Assembly: GCA_009767595.1 (NCBI GenBank)
Contig: VSDK01016260.1
Location: 362,585 to 426,584 of the forward strand
From: Symbiodinium kawagutii
Lineage: Eukaryota; Sar; Dinophyceae; Suessiales; Symbiodiniaceae
Direction of reading: 5' to 3'
Length of the DNA: 64,000 nucleotides
Under the pieces are notes generated by a model. That model was not told where the DNA came from. It did not search any database and saw nothing but the letters and a program-made list of their open reading frames with translations. Below are positions 33,801 through 44,452 of this stretch, piece after piece. The position numbers and the translations under genes were made by a program. How positions within the stretch are numbered: position 1 is the stretch's first letter; every line of letters starts with the position of its first letter.

Positions 33801-34383
33801 GGCAATGGCAGCAGTTGGATGGGACATCTGCAAGACCTTGCAAAACACCAAGCCTCTCTCGCAGTTCACTTACAGCAGAGCCTTGCGACATTTGCACCTG
33901 ATCATGGCTGTTGGCATCTTCGGAGCTGTTGGAACTGCTCAGGCGGCCTCATACGCAGAAGGACAGACCAGGAAGCAGATGCTGTGGTGGCACAAGCAGA
34001 CTGGCCTGGCCATGCTGTTTGCTTTGGTGGTCCGCTTCTTCCTCCGAATGAAGAGTGGAATTCCTCCACGATTCCCTGGAAACCCCATGATTCAGATGTT
34101 GGAGACCCAGAGTCTGAAGGCCTTCTACGTTTTGGCCTTGTTGCTGCCAGTGTCCGGCATTGCCAATGAGTACTTCTTGAAGTGGGCACCAGGCTCGGAC
34201 AAGACGGGCAACGCAGAGGATGACAAGAGAAACGATCGCTTGGCCAAGCAAGCCATTGATGCCCACAAGCTCCTGGGCAAAGTCCTTCAGTGCGCATGGC
34301 TGCCGTTCCATCTTGGCTACACCACCTTCTACCATTGGACCCAGGGACGAGGTGTTGTGAAGAAGGTGTCTCCTTTCATCTGA
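30894..34383 (+). CDS. Triple cytochrome b5 / cytochrome b561 fusion protein, eight-exon model
   Basis: Exons 30894-31016, 31247-31297, 31535-31647, 31963-32056, 32223-32323, 32509-32581, 32847-32903 and 32977-34383 join in frame (2,019 nt, 672 residues plus stop). Donors are GT, GC, GA, GC, GC, GC, GC. Domain order: b5-1 (SEVNRHCIPEDCWVALNGK, then VYDLSEFMDRHPGG, tail YLRPEAYLGDLG), a coiled-coil/UVR-like helical linker (REEIDRVLSQVAEHSHKAD to SEDYAKALDVKKSIEKILSD), b5-2, b5-3, and a four-helix b561 membrane domain. Cytochrome b5 and b561 domains bind heme and pass single electrons, so a membrane-bound electron-transfer protein is inferred; substrate and organelle are unknown. The first exon start (30894 or 30954) is uncertain, no start codon was identified, and upstream exons probably exist. 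Confidence 0.7.
31247..31297 (+). CDS. Cytochrome b5 domain 1, N-terminal exon
   Basis: CTGCAG|GTGAACCGACAC...GGCAAG|GCCAGA is 17 codons, VNRHCIPEDCWVALNGK. This is the start of a b5 fold (HxxxxDCWVxxxGK) and is completed only by the exon at 31535. Phase 0 both ends, GC donor. Confidence 0.65.
31535..31647 (+). CDS. Cytochrome b5 domain 1, heme-binding exon
   Basis: GGAG|GTGTACGAC...GTCAA|GAGCC. It carries the HPGG heme ligand (His codon 31565) and the second axial His in NEIHKG (codon 31634). It ends in phase 2 with a GA donor, and joining to 31963 rebuilds VKIDSYLRPEAYLGDLG. Confidence 0.65.
31728..31795. repeat. GGGGAACACGTG tandem repeat
   Basis: Five 13-bp units of GGGGAACACGTGG, in the intron after the first heme-binding exon. 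The CACGTG core is an E-box-like palindrome, but its repetition and intronic site argue for a simple tandem repeat. Confidence 0.8.
32977..34383 (+). CDS. Terminal exon: cytochrome b5 domains 2 and 3 plus b561 membrane domain
   Basis: The open frame extends upstream to a GTG at 32950, but those nine codons look intronic. The acceptor GAG|GCTCACAAG at 32977 gives 468 codons plus TGA at 34381. b5-2 (about 33025-33260) has DCWIAINKTVYDLTDFLL, but HPGG is replaced by HPEQ and the second axial His by Pro (DKIPGRF), so it probably does not bind heme normally. b5-3 (about 33475-33705) keeps HPGG (His codon 33568) and FEHSEK (His codon 33640). The C-terminal third has four hydrophobic helices with His codons at 33889/33895, 33991, 34264 and 34309, the spacing expected of bacterial-type cytochrome b561 (CybB-like) heme ligands. 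The 3' UTR follows. Confidence 0.85.
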   Translation, partial: AHKHLHDVPLDIPSLNGGIPLSEVARHNKPHDCWIAINKTVYDLTDFLLHHPEQRNSILAWAGRDASAIYDKIPGRFPSKQWMDFFMRSEWKMGDVGAEAPKDPTMEQLKQLQDELRKLEGPSKEDIEAAKTAVKVPGKTDAPTLSEEARFPKLAEISAGKELPFFTRAEVAKHTTADEPYMIIHNRVYNLKPLIGSHPGGDDILLTKAGTDTTKDFEVFEHSEKARVQRDRDMLVGQLVPGENTDWSAEATVAQVVGEETSEVGRYMKYKATDVAMAAVGWDICKTLQNTKPLSQFTYSRALRHLHLIMAVGIFGAVGTAQAASYAEGQTRKQMLWWHKQTGLAMLFALVVRFFLRMKSGIPPRFPGNPMIQMLETQSLKAFYVLALLLPVSGIANEYFLKWAPGSDKTGNAEDDKRNDRLAKQAIDAHKLLGKVLQCAWLPFHLGYTTFYHWTQGRGVVKKVSPFI

Positions 34384-37300
34384 GATGCGAAGCAATGCGA
34401 ATAGATTTGATTCTTGTCATCCTTGTTCCTCTTAGTCACAGAGCGCTAAGGTAGAATCACAATGCACCTTCTGGTCTCTTGTGCAAAGTATTTTTCAATC
34501 AGCATATGCGGCTTACCAATCTTGCTGTATGTTCCGGGTAGGTTGCTAGGTCTTCTATGATCTTGCATTATCTTCCACTTCAATTCAGGTGTGCCAGAAA
34601 ACAGCGTCTTACGCTGTGAAGATGTTCAGAAGGTCAGTGGACATAATATACCCGTATACAATTGTGTTAAAAATATACACATTCATGCATGTACATGCAC
34701 ATACAAACATAGAGAGAGAAACACGCAAGATTCTTTTGAGATGGCAACTCCTGATCCAGTTTTGTTGGGCCCAGCACGCATCCTAAGCTACTGCTTATGG
34801 ATGGAAGCTGTGCCACCCGCCGACCATCCAACTCGCTTGGCAAAATCGCTGGATGTGCATCAAGAATCATCAAGATCCGTTGTGCACAGGACATCAGAGT
34901 CAGAGTCTGTCGTGAGTGTCCCTGACCTATACCTGCACTATGGATGGTAGACCACCTAAGGTATCCGAAGGTTAGCTTGCTGAGTGTTCCATGGACTCAG
35001 AAAAAAACAGTGATGAAATGCTCTTTGTTTCCAGGTACAGCAGCTCCAGAGTCTTGCGCTGGGACTTCCTTGGCTACCAGATGTACCCGTGACCTGCCAT
35101 CAATGGCTGTACCGTACTTGGATGTGATCCATGTTTCATCCTGGGGCTGGACAAGAATCACGACTGCACGGGGACAGAATTACACTCACAGGGTATTCTT
35201 AGCCCGTCTTACCCCGAGAATTTTCCTTCTAGTACTCGCTACATTTCATCATCTAAGACTATATGCGCAGCAACTCATTTACTTTTGAAGCATTTTGTTT
35301 CCCACCCTCACAGTCCCTGGACGATATGGATAAATATTCATGTGAGTATTTAAAGTCTAAACTTAAAGCTGAACTTTTTTATGCTTCCTTCCACGGGGTT
35401 CGGGCAGGTTTGGTGTAGCAGTTGAGGCTCTTTGTTTGTCTTGTTCCATTCCTGCAAGTCCTGTGAGGCCTACAGTGGGGTAGAGCCTGGCACCACCCAC
35501 GAGGACCTGCCATCGATGAATCTTCACATCTCCATCTCCGCTTGGAGTGTCAGGAGTTGAGTGGCATCCTGTCCCAAGGTTCCCGTTTGTAGCGTGTTGG
35601 GAACGTGCGTGCACTGGAGAAGACATCGGCATATTTGGCATTTGGATTCCGGAATTGGAGTCCTGTCACCAAAACGGTTGAGTATTTGGATGTATTTGTG
35701 CAGGTGATGCTGCAAAACTGCTGTCTCCCTTGGGAATTCTGCGGAGGAATGACTCGGAGGCTCTGGTTGCGAATGGACCTTGTTGGGAGGTCACTGAGGT
35801 CACTCTTGAACCTTTACATTTCGTTTGAGGCAAGCGGCTGGACCTCTGTGCTACTTTCTGACTGGTATGGCAAACCTGTAGCCGCTTGACGCCAATTAAA
35901 GATGATTAAAGCGGTCATGTGCATTCGAAACTGTGTGCGGGTAGAGAGATCATTGTTTTGGATTTTGTTCCTCTCAGTCGCTCGGTCAGTGGCTGTTTGT
36001 TTGGTGGCCAAGATTGACTTCAATTTGCCGTCACTGTTGAGGCAAATCTTCAAAAGATCTTGGAATCAGGCCACTCTGCCAGGCTCCAAGATGTCGCGAG
36101 AACTTAGAATGATCAAGAGCGATGAGACTTGAATCTTGATGTCACCGTTCAAAGGTCAGCCAAAGACTTGTGGAAATGGCTAGCGCTCTGTACCAAGGAC
36201 AGGGGGCTGAGATAGATCAGAATGCAGTGACTACAATGTCAGGTTCTCCAGTTACATCTGCAACACAGGCTAATCATGGCTAGTCGCCCCAAGGTGTTAC
36301 CAACAAGCTGCCATAAGAAAGTGTCGCCCCACCACACCTGAGCCAGTCCGTGCCAACATGGAAGGTATCCAGGTATCCATGCAGGTGCAGAATGCACGAA
36401 TCCAAAGTTTTTTCCAACTGTTCTTTCCAGATGGAAGACAAGACATGCTCTTGTCTTCACCGCAAGAGTGACCAGCACGTCGGTGTGCCAGTCGGCAGCA
36501 CCTTAGGGTGCAGGAAGGGTGAAACATGTGGGTTCACGGTGACAAAATGGATAAAAGTCATCCGTCCAATGAAACCAAATGCCTCAGTTGGCGGCCACCA
36601 ATCTCCAAGTAGGCAACAAATCCCGACGAAGGATTGTGTCTCGGATGGCCAGGTTTGAGACGTGAGGGATTGGTCCAATCAACATGACTCTCGGCCGGCC
36701 AACAATGACCTGAAACGATTTCCAACAAGTAATGCCAGCCCCAGGTTGATTAATTGGGGGGTTACCATTTACTACTCCGGGGTGACCATTAACATCCATG
36801 TGTCCCAAGGCACCATGGTCAAGAGATGCTAAGAGAGTGGTTCATTCATTCACCTCGTCGCGCGTGTCGGAGAAACATCGGCGTAGTCTATGCCGCATAA
36901 CGAAGAAGCCCCGCAATGCCACTCCGGGTGAAGTTGCGGAGGCATCCTGAATTTTCAACATGACCTGTCACCCTCATTGCCGCTTTGCTCACTTCTGACG
37001 ACAAATTTGATCTCAGGCGGCCCCTGCTGCAATGAGCAGAGTAATCATTCTTCTTGATCTCATGGGAGCCATCTTCAAAAACACATTGTCGGAGGACATT
37101 GTTGGAGGAAAAAAAAGAACTTTTGGCAAATCAAACAGACCGACAAAAAAGAAGGTGAGAAGTCAATTTGGAACAACCGGCACTATGAATCCCATTTTTG
37201 TTGCTGGTTCTGCCGATGAGCGGGTGCGGAATGGCAAAAGTTTCGCATAATCGAACATTTTGCGTGAAACGAATCAAATTTGCAGAATTTTGCTTTGTTC

Positions 37301-37470
37301 AACCAGGCTGTATGGAGGCAGTACAACGATTTGGACACAAGGCGACACGCTAAATCGCCTCTCACCGTCCGTGCATGCTGAGAGCCGATGTTCAGTGCAA
37401 CTGCTGGAACTCTGGTGTGGCCCCCAGCCGCCTGCTCAAATCCAGGGCAAAATTCTCTCGAATTAGTTGG
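34384..37470. other. No gene called; weak exon-like frames
   Basis: Possible coding fragments: 34741-34950 (starts ATGGCAACTCCTGATCC; MATPDPVLLGPARILSYCLW...), 35034-35096 (VQQLQSLALGLPWLPDVPVT) and 36013-36090 (IDFNLPSLLRQIFKRSWNQA). No domains and no reliable joins. A new plus-strand gene may start near 34741. Confidence 0.35.
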
Positions 37471-37473
37471 TCT

Positions 37474-38109
37474 TCAAATTGCCCAGATACCGCACACCCA
37501 GTAGACGGATACCTGCACTGATGAGACCTTCAGTTTTCCCCAGCTTCGCCGCAAACGTTGTTGGGACTTCCATCCGCCGAAATTGTGATTTTCAGCCTTG
37601 TCTGGATCCACGGCAACGAGCAGCGTATCGTGTGCACACTTAGTCAAAGCAGCGAGGTTTGATTTTGATTTTGGTTTTGTCTGCCCAGAGATGGCCCCTT
37701 TGGGCACAAGCCTTATTTGTGGAAGGTCGAATGACGCGCTGCCCGCAAGTAGGCCAGGATTGTGCAGCAAAGGAGATACCATCTATCCAATCGGCCGAAT
37801 TTGTCGGACCGAGTAGCAGGATAAGGCTCATGGTCAGCGCAAACATCACGCAAAAGTGTTGTCACCAACTCAGTAACGTTGAAAGTAGGGAAGGTGACAG
37901 CGGGCACCCCTGAGAAATTCCAAGACTTTCTTTGTGTGAAATCGATTGTTCCCCCCCATCATGGGCCGGAGATTTTTTCGACAATATGAACATATTTGAT
38001 CGAATTGCCAAACGTAAGATGGAAATCTAAATCGGTGCAAAACGTTAATCAAACGGGCGGGGGAGACAGAGTCAAAAACTCTTACCCAACCCAAAGCAAA
38101 GAGAATCAA
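37474..38109 (-). pseudogene. Decayed LINE reverse transcriptase (copy 2)
   Basis: Minus-strand fragments in three frames keep the order of a non-LTR reverse transcriptase. Motif A is WVRVFDSVSPARLINVLHRF (around 38080-38030). Next comes the motif B region, where an SQGxPLSP-like stretch survives as FSGVPAVTFPTFNVTELVTT after a frame change at about 37910. Motif C is CAHDTLLVAVD (YADDTLL-like, about 37635). WGKLKVSSV and a degraded VYLG-like end follow. Catalytic Asp of motif C is changed to CAHD and frames are broken, so it is non-functional. Confidence 0.55.
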
Positions 38110-38300
38110 AGGATATCAAAGGACGATGTGTGCAAACCAAAATTATTTCACCAACCTTACGAAAATGAACATTGCGTCAGGATAGAGGTCCAAATTGGAT
38201 TTTCCGCATTTTCTTTTTTGCCCCGCACTTTCAACGTTGCAAGGACCATTTTCCGCAAACAATTCATACCACACTGCGAAAGGGGAACCTGGCAACAGCG

Positions 38301-38612
38301 CCCGCCCAATCCTGTTGACACCAGCACCCATCCAACCATGTTGACTCCGGCACCCACCCAATCATGTGTTGACACCGGCACCCGCCCACCAAGCATGTTG
38401 ACACTGGCACCCACTAAATCATGTTGACACTGGCACCCACCAAATCATGTTGACACTGGCACCCACCCACCAAACATGTTGACACCAGCACCCACCCAAT
38501 CATGTTGACACCGGCACCCACTCAATCCTGTTGACACCGGCACCCACCCAATCATGGTGACACCGGCACTCACCCAAGCACGTTGACGCCGGCGCCGACA
38601 CAGTCATGCTGA
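38301..38612. repeat. 26-29-bp minisatellite (TTGACACCGGCACCCACCCAATCATG)
   Basis: About twelve direct units, varying by CCAA/CCACCAA insertions and T/C changes (CCAGCACCC, CTGGCACCC). There is no spacer/repeat alternation, so this is not a CRISPR. Confidence 0.9.
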
Positions 38613-38614
38613 CA

Positions 38615-41600
38615 ACTCGATTTATTATACTTGAGGTAACAATTCTAGCAATTTTGCTATTGGGGGAAAAGCCGAGAGCACGCACGCGTTTCCACACGTG
38701 GGGCTCTCAATTGCCATTTGTTTCAACGGGGGAAATGTTTGGGCGATTGCGCCAAGGACAATTCGGAACAAGTGTTTCAAGCGTGGCCAGATTTGTTATG
38801 GGCAGTTGGTGGTTCCCCCTGGCCAGCACTGCAACAGACGAGACCACGGCATCAAAAGAGGTCAAATGAAACATGGCTACAGAGGAACATGGTTTTTGAA
38901 TCTTGAACACCTGTGTAGATGGAATACCTGTGCTTCGCTTGGCTTGACTTGGCTTGGCTTTGCTTTGCTTTGCTTTGGTTTGCTTTGGTTTGCTTTGGTT
39001 TGCTTTGCTTTAACTTGTTTTTCTTTGCTTTGCTTTGCTTTGTTTTTCTTTGCTTTGCTTTGGTTTGCTTTGGTTTGCTTTGGTTTGCTTTGGTTTGCTT
39101 TGCTTTGCTTTGGTTTGCTTTGGTTTGCTTTGCTTTGCTTTGCTTTGCGCCCGTTTCATCGGTGAAACATCTCTACTATTGATCAAAGGCGGACATCGGT
39201 AAAAATGGCCAAGGGAACCTTTTGTCATCAAATATGCCTTTGGTTTTGAAATTCTTGTGCTCTAGTGACCCAATTCAACACTGTGGCTGCATCATGCCAT
39301 GTAGCTAACCGTGGAGATTGTCTGCTTGCAAATGATTAAACAATCGTTCTATGTCATCGCAAGTCTCCTTTCGCTTGCAGATGGTTTGGAGAGTAGTAGT
39401 CCGTCGCATCGGCAGAATTCGTGCCTAAAGATTGGAAGAAATTATTTGACCTGCGTTGAAGGATGATCCTAAACTCATTGCATGCTAGAAAGTTTGGAGC
39501 CGGTGAAATGCCGTTGCTGCCCCCATTCTGAATTTCATTTTGCGACATTGTGTCATGGCAATTTTCCGTTGGGGTCCTCATCCATTTCATTTTTGTGCGA
39601 CGCATTCGTCGTTGGATTGCGTGCACCTCGTTCGATTGCATGTGGGCTAAGGGCAGGGTGACGATGCAAAACAAAGTCGAATTCCCACTTTCCAAAAATA
39701 GTTTGTTTGTTCGTCAAACTTTCTCGACATGTGGGAAAACGAACGTGTCCAACACGAATTTTTTCAATTTTTTTGATCAAATTCGACCTGACCTGACCAC
39801 GCACCCGCAAGTCGCAAAACGTTAACCCTTTCTTTCCTTTCTCGTCCGTCCGAATCAACGAGCGGCCACAATCCTGGAGAACACGGGGCGGAGGCAAAAC
39901 ACGCAACACTACAATATTGATACATCTTCAAGGACCAAAGTGGAAAACGTTGCATGGCGGGTACGGGTTCACCATCCCGTTCGTTGAGATCCATCGTCGC
40001 CGGAAGAGTTTGTGGCTAAAATTTCGGACGGGTCGTGGAAGATGCGAAAATAGGGCATCCATCCAAATGGGCAGAATAAGGCGCAGAGACGAAATTGCCG
40101 TTTTAAAATTTCAGCAGTCCACTGGTTAATTGGGTATACAATCAATGTGGCAGACATTTTGGTACTCAGGTGCCCCTGGTTGCATTCCAGCCCGCCTTAC
40201 TGTTGTTCAGGGCGGCTTGCGCGGGGCAAAGTCCAAACTTTGCAAACAAAAAGGGTTAACTGAGCCGCAAGGTGTATCAACCACACAGCTCCTTTGGAGA
40301 GACAACCGGCTCGCACAATTGAATCGCAATTTTTCATGTCACATGTTTTTTGGTTAACATGTGTTTGTGCTCGTGAAATTTCGCCACACAGGTTGCAGTA
40401 GAGCGTCGGAGGGCAAATTGCTGACAAAGATGTTCCCGAAATATCCGCGTTTGGAATTGCTAGGTGGGATTTCCACGAGTTCACCGGTAGCCTTGACTTG
40501 CCTAGGCTGCATTGTTCAAAGTGTCGTTGACGTGTTGGTTTTTGACGCACGCTTCTGGCGCCGGATCTCTAGCCAGCAGTTGGGTCATGGATCTTGCGCC
40601 GTGCAACAGCGGGCATACCTCTGCAAATGATCTGCGGACGTGATGTTGGCGAAGCCGCGGCTTTTAGTGCGCGAGCCATGTCCACCAAACAGTTTGTCGT
40701 CTGATTTCGCATTGCGGAGGCCAAGCGGTTGAGGACAAAAACTGGGCTAATAACGTTTGTTTTGTTTTGTTCGTTTTTTGGTTTGCATCGCCAGAAGTGA
40801 ACTGTGAAAACATTCATGTTTGTTGTTGCCTTTTGTCATCGCGGCCGTCAAAATAGTAAAAATCGGAAATTCAGGATTTGTGCTGTCAACTTGTTGTGTT
40901 CGGAGGGATTATACAGGAAACTGTACGAACCCGCTTTTGCAACTCTTCGCCCGGCATGTCCATCGTGCACGCCAAGTATGCGCCTGAAACCCCAGAATTG
41001 ATCATGCCGAACATTTTTTTACAAACATTGTAAATTTGAAACCCTCGTAGCATGTCGTCAGCTTGGTGATGGCACATTCCGGCGCGCCCTTCGTAGCTGT
41101 GGAGAAGATATGCCAACGATCTTGTATCATTTCCAGTGGCCATTAACCATTGGCCATTGGCCATTGACCATTGCAAACATTCCAACATCGAACCCAAAAT
41201 TTCCAATTCGCATTTTGTATTTGGACGTGGCCTTCCGTGGGGCGCGTTGGAAGGGCATTGGGCCCAAAAAATGGCGTCAACTTGGATGTTAAGAACGGTT
41301 TTCTTCTCAAGTGCACTACTGGTTTATGTGCCACACACTGCCTAGCAAGTAAAAGGTTGTCGTGCCCCACAGTACATCTTTCCGCGACATTTTGGAGCAG
41401 ACTGCAGTATAGCGTTGTCCCGAAGAGTCGTGTCGAACGAAAAAAAATATACAAATGTCATTCTCCAATTCGAAAGGTTTTAACCTCTTTTTATCATTTT
41501 CCCAAGCATTTTTTGCGAAGAATTGTTGCCAACCCGGTTCCAAATGGCCAGTGGTCAAACTTTCGCCATACACCTTCGCAAAGTCAAGCCATCTGTGCCG

Positions 41601-43360
41601 GAACATTGACGTTGTTTTTGACATGGGTGATTTCACTGATAGTTGTCATTTTGACCGTGGCCTTGGTTTTGTTTTTGGCCTTTGTGTTGACCCGGCATGT
41701 CGGAAACAAACCCGCTTGGGGCGCACGCAAGGAACGTTTTTGGCGTTTGTTTGTTTTTTTTTTTTTTCGTCTTCGCGTCGCTAAGTTCGAGAACAGTAAA
41801 GGGGGCAGCAGGAAAAGTGTTGCTGAACGATTGTTTGTTGGTGTTATTTCCACGATCTGTTTGGCAAGACTCTGTAGCTTTGAGTCTGGGGCATGTCATG
41901 GGTGAAGTACAAACGTGAACAGCACGACGCATGAAAACATCATCTTCGCAAACACTGTTTCACAAAAACGTTGGCCAGCTTGCGCAACCAAGCAGGAAAA
42001 CGCCCGACGTTTTCAGCCACCCACGTGGTTGAAACGACAAACTGTTCCGTCCTTCCTTCTTAAATCAAATATGGTCGTCTAATTTTTTTGGGGCCGCCAA
42101 AGGATTGCTACTTTGCAATCCTATGAGCGCAAAGCTTCGTGTGCAAACCCGCAGCAAGGCGACCCAATGTCCAATGTGTTGTGGGTGACAAGGCAAGTCA
42201 GTGACATTTTCGTTTCGGTTCGGCCAAGGTTTTTTTTGGGGGAAGGGGCCGCGTCACCATGCATTGCAACCAAGAAATGGGAAGAAGTGATTGTCAGGAC
42301 GTATGGATGGTGAGCGGTGTTTGGTGGTTCAGGAAAAGCGTGCGCAAGAGTCAACATGTGAGATGATCCGTGCAAAGCCGCACGCTTGCAAGCATGACAG
42401 CACGACAAGAGCAAGGGAACACGAAAAAAAATAGAGAATTCCCGCCTGGTCTCAAAAAGAACGGGCCGTGTCGTGCGGATTCCATTCGGTCCAAACCCGA
42501 ATTTTGCTGAAAGCGATGATTTTGTCGCCGCGTTGCGCCGTTTGCGCCGCCCAAAAACAACCGTAACCATCGGTAAAACGTGCAAAACGCTACGAATGTC
42601 AAAGCCTACGCCACTTTTCATGCTAGCACAATTGCGCCAAAATCGGGAGGGGTCGGGTGCCAAATATCACGCGCACTTGATGGCGAACCCCCGCCCAGCG
42701 CGAATCATGTAGTTTAGCACCCGTCATTGACAAACCAAATGGGCAAGCAAACTTGCAGAAGATAATGTAACGAAAAAACAACTTTAAATTTGTTATTAGT
42801 ATCAACGCCACTGATCACCACAGCATGGCCAATTTTGAGTTGCGTGGACGCAAACTTGCTTTTGGTCGACCTCGTGTGAATCGACGTGAGCGGTGTCAGG
42901 TCGTCCATCAAAACGATGGGATGACAATTTAGAAAAATTTGCGATGAATTATTTTCGGATGTCGTGGGTCACAGCTGCACAGCTCCGGCCAGAATTGCGC
43001 AAAGCAAAGTGCCCGAGACCGGCCCGGCTTTTGCGCGCCGGATGTTTTGAGATCTTTCCGACATGATGCCGACGGCACTGTTTGGTCACATTTTTGGCGA
43101 ATAATGTTAGTGTTGTGGAGTAAAACAACCTACGTGGAAGCTTACTGTCCCTCACCACCTGTTTAATGAACATGTTGTTTTGCTGCATTTGCACCGTGCC
43201 CGTCTGCATGTGCGTAGGCCGACCAACGCGAGCGTGGGCACCCAAAGATTTCCTTTCCTTCACCCATCCGAGTCGCCTCGATCCTATAAGGATTGGGGGT
43301 GGTTCACCGGCTGCAAAACTGTGTGTCAACCTGTTCGAAATTACGGTCCTCGAAGGACGT
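38615..43360. other. Transposon-rich DNA without an identifiable gene
   Basis: Apart from the TTTGC tract, both strands contain only short broken frames. Frequent CAAAACG/AAACG words, T- and A-homopolymers (for example 41755-41766) and a CCATTGG tandem repeat at about 41140-41170 distinguish it from the exon-bearing DNA on the left. Probably old, unrecognisable element remnants. Confidence 0.4.
38930..39148. repeat. (TTTGC/TTTGG)n microsatellite
   Basis: About 40 pentamers alternating GCTTT and GGTTT. Plus-strand frames through it encode Leu/Phe/Ala-rich repeats that mimic a membrane protein; they are repeat artefacts. Confidence 0.9.
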
Positions 43361-43361
43361 T

Positions 43362-44210
43362 GGGCATGAAAATTGTAAAAATGTTCACTTACACTAGGCC
43401 ACGCAGGACATCTCGCAGCTTCCATCCAGGAATTGCATTGGGGAAATTCTTGTTTGCAAAATCGCGTCAATTTGTCATGCCATTTTTTAAATGGTCGTCC
43501 CACTTTTCTTTTTGTTGGGCAGTGAAATTTGTTGCCCACTTGTCTGAAGGACGCCAGCGTAGGACAGTCCCAGGCCATCCATTTTGTTTGGCGATGTTTG
43601 TTGCAAATCCATGTTGTTTTCTTGCAAGTTGTGTCGTCCAGTCGTCAATCCGCTGGCAAGTCAAGGCTGCTGAAATTCGGGCACGCATACGTGACATAGT
43701 CACTCGCCACTCCTCGCCTTCAATGCGTGCCCATCCAACAATCGACCTCAACATTCGTCTCTGTAGTGCATCGAGGCGATCTAGCTCAGATTGTGTCAGT
43801 GGCATTGTCACCATGCCAAATCAAACCGTTGGGGTCACAACTGCGTCAAGCAGCCTCAACCGCAATTTGGCTGAAACATGTTTGTTTGTGAAAATGCTCC
43901 TGGCGTGATTCGACTTAGCCCAGGCTCATTGCACTCGATGTTGGAAACCTACGTGCCCACGCTGTTGCAAATCGCCTGAATATCCTTCTCAAATATTTGT
44001 GGATAACATCACTGGAGAGCACCACCACCAATTCACTATTGATGTCGACTGATGTCGCCAATTTGCCAGTGCAGGTTGGGAAAAATAATTTGTTTCCGTT
44101 CAATTGCAATCCTGCCTCTCCAAGTTCCTCGCGTAAATTTTGCATCATGTTAACCAACTCCGGGAGCGATTTGGCATAGAGAAGAACATCATCTGCATAG
44201 CGTGCATTTG
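43362..44210 (-). pseudogene. Decayed LINE (copy 1), 3' part: reverse transcriptase motif C to C-terminus
   Basis: Reading the minus strand, 44210-43915 gives ARYADDVLLYAKSLPELV, the motif C YADD of a non-LTR reverse transcriptase. Then 43814-43467 gives LDALQRRMLRSIVGWARIEG, and 43510-43362, in another frame, gives GRPFKKWHDKLTRFCKQ and SWMEAARCPAWPSV, the typical C-terminal region of dinoflagellate LINE polyproteins. At least two frame changes make it a pseudogene. Its 5' part is beyond the Copia insertion, from 50201. Confidence 0.65.
44206..44210. other. Target-site duplication, left (ATTTG)
   Basis: ATTTG immediately precedes the 5' LTR and is repeated at 50201-50205 immediately after the 3' LTR. 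Five bp is the usual Copia duplication size. Confidence 0.9.
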
Positions 44211-44427
44211 TGTGAATTCCGTACACGTGTCACACAGCAGTTTAGCTGTCACTAGTACTTGTACAGGACTTGTTTAAGACCTAGGGGTTTGAGCCAACTG
44301 GAACCACTTGAACTTGAGTTAAACTTGACTCTTGTTTTCGTTTCCGTAGCCCCTTTTGAGGATAGCACCAAGAGGTGGAAAAAGTAGAGCCCAATACGCT
44401 AGCTGCCTGCGGACTTCCGTTTTCGCA
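44211..44427 (+). repeat. 5' LTR
   Basis: 217 bp, TGTGAATTCC...TTTTCGCA, identical by eye to 49984-50200. It would contain promoter and polyadenylation signals; no clear TATA box is visible. It includes CCGTAGCCCCTTTTGAGG, whose first bases match the 5' core of the dinoflagellate spliced leader. Confidence 0.95.
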
Positions 44428-44445
44428 TGGTAGCGGAGCTCTGAG
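44428..44445 (+). promoter_or_regulatory. Primer binding site, initiator-tRNA-Met type
   Basis: TGGTAGCGGAGCTCTGAG follows the LTR directly. TGGTAGC matches the reverse complement of the conserved tRNA-iMet 3' end (GCTACCA), the primer used by many Copia elements. Downstream matches are partial. Confidence 0.7.
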
Positions 44446-44452
44446 CGGGTAG

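Noticed and set aside
38301..38612. Direct repeats that might be a CRISPR array.
   Set aside because: The units abut with no unique spacers and vary in length. This is a minisatellite in a eukaryotic genome.
38698..39182. Leu/Phe-rich frames resembling a multi-pass membrane protein.
   Set aside because: They are encoded by the (TTTGC/TTTGG)n microsatellite and are open in more than one frame.
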